From Bradyrhizobium sp. KBS0727 (GTDB taxonomy: Bacteria; Pseudomonadota; Alphaproteobacteria; Rhizobiales; Xanthobacteraceae): DNA of 64,000 bases. This document shows positions 58,652 through 64,000 of this stretch, piece after piece. Made by a program: the position numbers and the translations under genes. Under the pieces are notes generated by a model that saw nothing but the letters and a program-made list of their open reading frames with translations, made no database searches and was not told the DNA's origin. The stretch spans positions 558,001-622,000 of the forward strand of contig NZ_CP042176.1 in the NCBI RefSeq assembly GCF_005937885.2, in the 5' to 3' direction. Position 1 is the stretch's first letter; each line of letters starts with the position of its first letter.

Positions 58652-60265
58652 ATGGCGCCCACCAAAACCCAGTTCGGTTATCGCAGGCATCCCGACCAAG
58701 AACGGGCGGGTGCTGATGTGGCCGAATATCCGGTCGTGGTGGTCGGCGCCGGGCCGGTCGGGCTTTCGCTGGCGATCGATCTGGCGCAGCGCGGCCAAAG
58801 CGTGGTGCTGCTCGACGATGCCGACCGGATCGGCGAGGGCTCGCGCGCGATCTGCTTTTCCAAACGCTCGCTGGAATACTGGGACCGGCTCGGCGTCGGC
58901 CAGCGCATGGTCGACAAGGGCGTGGTGTGGAGCGTCGGCAAGATCTTTCATGGCGATTCGAAGCTGTACCAGTTCAATCTGCTGCCGGAACAAGGCCACA
59001 AGCGACCGGCCTTCATCAACCTGCAGCAATTCTACGCCGAGGCCTATCTGGTCGATCGCGTCGAGGAGGTTTCCGCCATCGACCTGCGCTGGCGCAACAA
59101 GGTGGTCGCCCTTGAGCAACACAACGACCATGTGGCGCTGACGATCGAGACGCCGGATGGTCCGTACCGGATGCGGGCCGGGTTTATCGTCGCCTGCGAC
59201 GGCGCCCGCTCGTCGCTGCGGCAGATGGTGGGCGCGGAGTTTGCGGGCCAGGTGTTCGAGGATCAGTTCCTGATCGCCGACGTCAAGATGACGGCGGAAT
59301 TTCCAACCGAGCGCTGGTTCTGGTTTGATCCGCCGTTCCATGCCGGGCGATCGGCGCTGCTGCACAAGCAGCCGGACGATATCTGGCGGATCGATCTGCA
59401 ACTCAATCGTTTCGCCGACCCCGCGGTCGAAAAGCAGCCGGAAAACGTGCGGCCCCGGATCGCGCGCATGCTCGGCCATGACAAGTTCGATTTCGAATGG
59501 ATCTCGCTCTACAAATTCCAGTGTCGCCGCATGGACCGGTTCATCCATGGCCGCGTGATCTTCGCCGGCGACGCCGCCCATCAGGTCTCGCCGTTCGGCG
59601 CCCGCGGCGCCAATTCGGGGCTCGAGGATGCCGAGAATCTGGCGTGGAAGCTCGACCTGGTATTGCGCACGCGGTCGCCGCAAACCCTGCTCGACAGCTA
59701 CCATGTCGAGCGCAGCGCCGCCGCCGACGAGAACATCCGCGAATCAACCCGCTCGACCGATTTCATGGCGCCCAACTCCCATCAGGAGGCGCGGCTGCGC
59801 AAGGCGGTGCTGTCGCTGGCGAAAGAGACCGAATTCGGCAAGCGCATGGTCAACGGCGGGCGACTGTCGACGCCTTCGGTCTACGAGACGCCGCTCTCGA
59901 CCGCCGATTGCGACGTCTGGCGCGACGGCGTGCGGCCCGGGGCGTCGATATCAGATGCGCCGCTGGTGGCGACCTCCGGCGAGCGGACGTACCTGACGGA
60001 GGCTTTCATCGGCAGCGGCCTGCGCTTCACGTTGCTGGCGTTCGGCAATGGCGCCGCCGTTGACCCGCCCGACGGCGTCGGCGTGGTCCGGATCGGTGGC
60101 GATGATGGACTTTCCGATTCCGAAGGCCTTGCCGGCGCGCGCTACGACGCAGCACCTGGGACGGCCTATCTGTTGCGGCCCGACGGCTACGTCGCCGCCC
60201 GTTTCCGGCATCCGACCCGGCCCGCGCTCGATGCTGCACTGGCGCGTGCGTCTGGCCACAACTGA
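58652..60265 (+). CDS. FAD-dependent aromatic monooxygenase (MhpA/PheA-like)
   Basis: A roughly 537-residue class A flavoprotein hydroxylase. The Rossmann FAD motif is VVVVGAGPVGLSLAIDLAQR, the D-G motif is ACDGARSSLR, and the second FAD motif is GRVIFAGDAAHQVSPFGARG. The C-terminal thioredoxin-like domain is of the 3-(3-hydroxyphenyl)propionate hydroxylase type. As the first gene of an operon with hmgA and fumarylacetoacetase, it may hydroxylate a hydroxyphenylacetate-type compound to homogentisate. Start at 58652 (MAPTKTQF) or 58634; neither has a strong ribosome site. Confidence 0.85.
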   Translation: MAPTKTQFGYRRHPDQERAGADVAEYPVVVVGAGPVGLSLAIDLAQRGQSVVLLDDADRIGEGSRAICFSKRSLEYWDRLGVGQRMVDKGVVWSVGKIFHGDSKLYQFNLLPEQGHKRPAFINLQQFYAEAYLVDRVEEVSAIDLRWRNKVVALEQHNDHVALTIETPDGPYRMRAGFIVACDGARSSLRQMVGAEFAGQVFEDQFLIADVKMTAEFPTERWFWFDPPFHAGRSALLHKQPDDIWRIDLQLNRFADPAVEKQPENVRPRIARMLGHDKFDFEWISLYKFQCRRMDRFIHGRVIFAGDAAHQVSPFGARGANSGLEDAENLAWKLDLVLRTRSPQTLLDSYHVERSAAADENIRESTRSTDFMAPNSHQEARLRKAVLSLAKETEFGKRMVNGGRLSTPSVYETPLSTADCDVWRDGVRPGASISDAPLVATSGERTYLTEAFIGSGLRFTLLAFGNGAAVDPPDGVGVVRIGGDDGLSDSEGLAGARYDAAPGTAYLLRPDGYVAARFRHPTRPALDAALARASGHN

Positions 60266-60279
60266 GTACGGAGGTTCTC

Positions 60280-60507
60280 TTGGCGCTGTCGACCAGTTCG
60301 AATTTCGCAAAGCCCGACGATGCGTTTCGCGCCGTCGTCGAGGCACATCGCGGCCTGAGCGACGAGCAGAGCGCCGACCTCGATGCAGCGCTGGTGCTGG
60401 TGCTCGCCAACCACATCGGCGATATCGCGGTCCTGCACGAGGCGATTGCGCTCGCCAAGCGGCGGATGCTCGATGCCGGTCAGCAGCAACAACAACAGCA
60501 ACAATAG
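60280..60507 (+). CDS. DUF2783-type small protein with polyglutamine tail
   Basis: A 75-residue helical protein (AFRAVVEAHRGLSDEQSADL, LVLANHIGDIAVLHEAI) of the type annotated DUF2783, regularly found between an MhpA-like monooxygenase and an MBL-fold protein. TTG start fixed by GGAGG 5 bases upstream. The last eight codons are all Gln (60481-60504, CAG/CAA mixture). Function unknown; a subunit or stabiliser of the monooxygenase is possible. Confidence 0.75.
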   Translation: MALSTSSNFAKPDDAFRAVVEAHRGLSDEQSADLDAALVLVLANHIGDIAVLHEAIALAKRRMLDAGQQQQQQQQ

Positions 60508-60539
60508 ATACGTCTCAAACGAAGTCAGGAATGGAATTG

Positions 60540-61505
60540 ATGGCCAAGAGTACTGCCAAGGGTTTCGCGTCCACGACCGATATGGCGGAGAAGAAGATCA
60601 CGTTCTCCGAGATCGGCACCGATCTCTACGCTTTCACCGCCGAGGGCGATCCGAACTCGGCCATCATCGTCGGTGACGACGGCTGCCTGGTGTTCGACGC
60701 GCAGTCGACGCCGGCGATGGCGCATAAAGTGATCGAGCGCGTCCGGACCGTGACCGACAAGCCGATCAAGTATGTGGTGCTGTCGCATTACCACGCGGTG
60801 CGTGTGCTCGGCGCCTCCGCCTACAAGGCGCAGGGCATCGTCGCATCGGCGGAAACCCACCGGTTGATCGAGGAGCGCGGCCAGCAGGACTGGGATTCCG
60901 AATATGGCCGCTTTCCCCGCCTGTTCCAGGATGCCCAGAGCATCCCCGGCCTGACCTGGCCGACGCTGACCTTCGAAGGCGAGATGTCGATCTACCTCGG
61001 CAAGCGCGAGGTGCGGCTGATGCAGCTCGGCGCGGGGCATACCTCCGGCGATATCGTCGCCTGGGTGCCGGACGCCGAAGTGATGTTCTCGGGTGACCTG
61101 ATCGAATATCACTCGGCGTGTTACTGCGGCGACGCGCATCTGCGCGAATGGCCGATGACGCTGAACGAAATCCGCGCCTTCAATCCCAAGGCGATCGCGC
61201 CGGGCCGCGGCGATGCGCTGAAAGGCCTGTCGACCGGGCGCGATGCCATCGCAATGACGCGCGATTTCGTCACCACGCTGTATGGCGCGGCCGAAACCTC
61301 GGTCGCCCGGGGGCGTAATTTAAAGGAATCGATGGCGGCAACGCGCGAGGTGATGGATCCGAAATTTTCCTCCTTCGCGATTTACGAACACTGCCTGCCG
61401 TTCAACGTTTCTCGCGCGTTCGACGAAGCGTCGGGGATCGACGATCCCGTGATCTGGACCGACAGGCGCGACCAGGAAATGTGGACCGCTCTGCAAGGAG
61501 GATAA
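60540..61505 (+). CDS. MBL-fold protein with non-canonical metal site
   Basis: A 321-residue metallo-beta-lactamase-fold protein. The usual H-x-H-x-D-H reads [11 protein letters not shown], so the Asp and third His are Val and Arg. The later His (GAGHTSGD) and Asp (MFSGDL) are kept, but the last His region reads APGRGDAL. It can hold at most an altered metal site. From memory, [12 protein letters not shown] is conserved in a family that travels with aromatic degradation genes, so the change is not decay. The ATG at 60540 has AGGA 9 bases upstream. Followed after 2 bases by hmgA. Confidence 0.83.
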   Translation: MAKSTAKGFASTTDMAEKKITFSEIGTDLYAFTAEGDPNSAIIVGDDGCLVFDAQSTPAMAHKVIERVRTVTDKPIKYVVLSHYHAVRVLGASAYKAQGIVASAETHRLIEERGQQDWDSEYGRFPRLFQDAQSIPGLTWPTLTFEGEMSIYLGKREVRLMQLGAGHTSGDIVAWVPDAEVMFSGDLIEYHSACYCGDAHLREWPMTLNEIRAFNPKAIAPGRGDALKGLSTGRDAIAMTRDFVTTLYGAAETSVARGRNLKESMAATREVMDPKFSSFAIYEHCLPFNVSRAFDEASGIDDPVIWTDRRDQEMWTALQGG

Positions 61506-61507
61506 CC

Positions 61508-62854
61508 ATGAATATCAACACCTCGCCTGATCAGATCAGCAAGAGCTCCGTCAACATCACCCCGGGCTACATGTCCGGCTTCGGCAACAGTTTCGAGACC
61601 GAGGCTTTGCCGGGCGCGCTGCCGATGGGGCGCAATTCGCCGCAGCGCTGCGCCTACGGTCTTTATGCCGAACAGCTCTCCGGCTCGCCGTTCACCGCGC
61701 CGCGCGGCAGCAACGAGCGCTCGTGGCTCTATCGCATCCGTCCATCGGTGAAGCATTCCGGGCGGTTCGCGAAAGCCGATGCCGGCTTGTGGCGCACCGC
61801 GCCGTGCCACGAACATGAATTGCCGATCGCGCAACTGCGCTGGGACCCGGCGCCGATCCCCAAGGAGGACATGACCTTCCTGCAGGGCGTGCAGACCATG
61901 ACCACGGCCGGTGACGCCAACACCCAGGCCGGCATGGCCGCACATGTCTATCTCATCACCAAATCGATGGTCGATCAGCATTTCTACAATGCCGACGGCG
62001 AGATGATGTTCGTCCTGCAACAGGGCAATTTGCGTCTGGTCACCGAATTCGGACGTATCGACGCCGAGCCTGGCGAGATTGTTGTCATTCCGCGTGGCGT
62101 GAAATTCCGCGTCGAGATTCCGTCAGGCCCCGCGCGCGGCTATCTCTGCGAAAATTACGGCGGCGCCTTCACGCTGCCGGAGCGTGGGCCGATCGGCGCC
62201 AATTGCCTTGCCAATTCGCGCGACTTCCTAACGCCGGTGGCCGCCTACGAAGACAAGGACACGCCGACCGAATTGTTCGTGAAATGGGGCGGGTCGCTGT
62301 TCAAGACCACGCTGCCGCATTCGCCGATCGACGTGGTGGCCTGGCATGGCAATTATGCGCCCTACAAATACGACCTGCGGACGTTCTCGCCGATCGGCGC
62401 CATTGGCTTCGACCATCCCGATCCTTCGATCTTCACGGTGCTGACGTCACCGTCGGAAACCGCGGGCACCGCCAATATCGACTTCGTGATTTTCCCGGAG
62501 CGGTGGGCGGTGGCCGAAAACACGTTCAGGCCGCCCTGGTACCACATGAACATCATGTCGGAGTTCATGGGGCTGATCTACGGCGTCTACGACGCCAAGC
62601 CGGAAGGTTTTGTCCCCGGCGGCATCAGCCTGCACAACATGATGCTGCCGCACGGCCCGGACCGCCAGGCGTTCGATCACGCCAGCAACGGCGAATTGAA
62701 GCCGGTGAAGCTGACCGGCACCATGGCCTTCATGTTCGAGACCCGCTACCCGCAACGCGTCACCGCGCATGCGGCGAAGTCGGCGACCTTGCAGGAGGAT
62801 TACGCCGACTGCTGGAAGGGCCTTGAAAAGCGCTTCGATCCGAACAAGCCGTGA
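61508..62854 (+). CDS. hmgA: homogentisate 1,2-dioxygenase
   Basis: A 448-residue non-haem Fe(II) enzyme that opens the ring of homogentisate to maleylacetoacetate in tyrosine and phenylacetate-type catabolism. Fe ligands by spacing are His346 and Glu352 ([12 protein letters not shown]) and His382 (MLPHGPDRQ), matching the human enzyme (335, 341, 371). The N terminus ([19 protein letters not shown]) is diagnostic. AAGGAGG precedes the ATG. It is the fourth gene of the MarR-controlled operon. Confidence 0.96.
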   Translation: MNINTSPDQISKSSVNITPGYMSGFGNSFETEALPGALPMGRNSPQRCAYGLYAEQLSGSPFTAPRGSNERSWLYRIRPSVKHSGRFAKADAGLWRTAPCHEHELPIAQLRWDPAPIPKEDMTFLQGVQTMTTAGDANTQAGMAAHVYLITKSMVDQHFYNADGEMMFVLQQGNLRLVTEFGRIDAEPGEIVVIPRGVKFRVEIPSGPARGYLCENYGGAFTLPERGPIGANCLANSRDFLTPVAAYEDKDTPTELFVKWGGSLFKTTLPHSPIDVVAWHGNYAPYKYDLRTFSPIGAIGFDHPDPSIFTVLTSPSETAGTANIDFVIFPERWAVAENTFRPPWYHMNIMSEFMGLIYGVYDAKPEGFVPGGISLHNMMLPHGPDRQAFDHASNGELKPVKLTGTMAFMFETRYPQRVTAHAAKSATLQEDYADCWKGLEKRFDPNKP

Positions 62855-62877
62855 GTTTTGTACGCTGTCCATGATTC

Positions 62878-62989
62878 GTCATGCCCGGGCAGAAGCGCGA
62901 AGCGCGTCTTCGCGCTAGATGTCCCGGGCATCCACGTCTTGACGCAGCAAAGAAAAGTCGTGGATGGCCGGGTCAAGCCCGGCCATGAC
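62878..62989. repeat. palindromic repeat, family D copy 2
   Basis: GTCATGCCCGGGCAGAAGCG ... GCCCGGCCATGAC, with AAGCGCGAAGCGCGTCTTCG and GTCTTGACGCAGCAAAGAAA inside. It lies inside the homogentisate operon between hmgA and fumarylacetoacetase. Partial copy at 38918-38979. Confidence 0.75.
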
Positions 62990-63011
62990 GGAATTCAATT
63001 GGAGAGATATC

Positions 63012-64000
63012 GTGCCCCACCCCAACGACCCCAAACTAAAATCCTTCGTCCCCGTCGCCGCCACGTCCGACTTCCCGATCCAGAACCTTCCCTACGGCGT
63101 GTTCTCGGCGAACGACGGCCTCGCGCCGCGCGTCGGAGTCGCGATTGGCGATTACGTGCTCGATCTCTGGCAACTCGCACAGGACTGCCGGTTCGAGATC
63201 GATGAGCCCGCGGTGTTCGCGGCGCCGTCGCTCAATCCGTTCATGGCGCTGGGCCCGAAAGCCTGGTCGCGGACGCGGGCGCGGATCAGCGAATTGCTGC
63301 GCCACGACAATCCGGAACTGCGCGACAACGAGAAACTGCGCCAGCGCACGCTGGTGCCGATGGCCGACGTCAGGCTGCATCTGCCGATCGCGGTTGCCGG
63401 CTACACCGATTTCTATTCGTCGAAGGAGCACGCGACCAATGTCGGCGTGATGTTCCGCGGCAAGGACAATGCGCTGCAGCCGAACTGGCTGCACATGCCG
63501 ATCGGCTACAACGGCCGCGCCTCGACGGTCGTCGTCAGCGGCACGCCGGTGCGCCGGCCGTGCGGGCAGTTGAAACCGCCGAGCGCCGACGTGCCGAGCT
63601 TCGGACCGTGCAAGCGGCTCGATTTCGAGCTCGAAATGGGCGTCGTGGTCGGCCAGCCCTCCGCCATCGGCGAGAGGCTCACCGAACGACAGGCCGAGGA
63701 GATGATCTTCGGTTTTGTGATCCTGAACGACTGGAGTGCGCGCGACATCCAACAGTGGGAGTATGTCCCGCTCGGGCCGTTCCAGGCCAAGGCGTTCGCG
63801 ACCTCGATCAGCCCGTGGATCGTGACGCGCGAGGCGCTGGAGCCGTTCCGGTTGCATGGCCCGAAGCAGGATCCGGAGCCGCTGGCCTATCTGCAGCAAA
63901 CCCAGCCGAACAGTTACGACATGCAGCTCGACGTCGCCTTGCGCGCCGGCGCTGCGAACGCCGCGGCTCGGATCTCCAGCACCAATTTCAAATACATGTA
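63012..64000 (+). CDS. fahA: fumarylacetoacetase, 3' end outside window
   Basis: A frame open from GTG at 63012 to the window edge (about 330 residues; the family is about 420). It encodes fumarylacetoacetate hydrolase, the last step of homogentisate breakdown, giving fumarate and acetoacetate. Metal and catalytic residues are recognisable: YTDFYSSKEHATNVG (Asp and the general-base His), DFELEMGVVVG (two Glu ligands) and NDWSARDIQQWEYVP (Asp ligand). GGAGAG lies 5 bases before the GTG. The maleylacetoacetate isomerase that should act between HmgA and this enzyme is not seen here and may lie further right. Confidence 0.93.
   Translation, partial: MPHPNDPKLKSFVPVAATSDFPIQNLPYGVFSANDGLAPRVGVAIGDYVLDLWQLAQDCRFEIDEPAVFAAPSLNPFMALGPKAWSRTRARISELLRHDNPELRDNEKLRQRTLVPMADVRLHLPIAVAGYTDFYSSKEHATNVGVMFRGKDNALQPNWLHMPIGYNGRASTVVVSGTPVRRPCGQLKPPSADVPSFGPCKRLDFELEMGVVVGQPSAIGERLTERQAEEMIFGFVILNDWSARDIQQWEYVPLGPFQAKAFATSISPWIVTREALEPFRLHGPKQDPEPLAYLQQTQPNSYDMQLDVALRAGAANAAARISSTNFKYM

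Overview
The window looks like chromosomal DNA of a Bradyrhizobium-like alphaproteobacterium (order Hyphomicrobiales). This rests on the high GC content, FixJ-type and FixL-type regulators, a CheA with a C-terminal receiver, a homogentisate gene set, and many short dispersed palindromic repeats of the kind littering Bradyrhizobium intergenic DNA. The genus is an inference; no rRNA or tRNA gene was seen. Most genes look intact, and the long antisense ORFs are GC-driven shadows.

Layout. 1-1.7 kb: the end of a two-Rieske ferredoxin locus and two small proteins. 2.3-16.8 kb: a signalling block. It holds a LuxR-type regulator with a degenerate kinase dimerisation domain, a CheY-like receiver, a Crp/Fnr regulator, a frameshifted receiver pseudogene, the cluster cheA-cheW-cheY-cheR-PilZ, a FixJ-type regulator, a large three-PAS hybrid kinase and another lone receiver. 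16.9-23 kb: a GntR-controlled divergent operon (nitrate/sulfonate-type ABC importer, sugar-acid dehydratase, RraA-like protein). 23-28 kb: oligopeptidase B and an MBOAT/SGNH acyltransferase pair. 28-37.6 kb: an Fe3+-type ABC importer, a class V aminotransferase, an LssY_C protein, a thermonuclease-like protein and a possible alpha/alpha-toroid protein. 38-44.4 kb: accessory DNA with a caspase-fold pseudoenzyme, a membrane fusion protein, a VapBC module, a type I restriction remnant reduced by internal deletion, and an IS110-family element. 44.5-57 kb: a class III nucleotide cyclase, an AsmA protein, a CRP-like regulator, an RND pump with its adaptor, an OmpA-like protein and a second caspase-fold pseudoenzyme. 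57-64 kb: a lactonase-like protein, then a MarR-controlled homogentisate operon running off the right edge.

How the genes may work together. The most interesting pattern is a possible local cyclic-nucleotide circuit. A CRP-like regulator whose recognition helix keeps the R-E-x3-R residues of E. coli CRP lies 2.5 kb from a class III cyclase. The window also has three perfect TGTGA-N6-TCACA sites, all intergenic, plus a one-mismatch site in front of the regulator gene itself. Two of the perfect sites lie in the upstream regions of the two caspase-fold pseudoenzymes. Both pseudoenzymes lack the catalytic His and Cys (Tyr/Ser in one, Phe/Ser in the other), and each sits near a member of one paralogous family of membrane fusion proteins, which suggests a duplicated module. 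At the right end, a palindromic MarR-type operator fronts a monooxygenase, DUF2783, MBL-fold, hmgA, fumarylacetoacetase series that should convert an aromatic acid through homogentisate to fumarate and acetoacetate.
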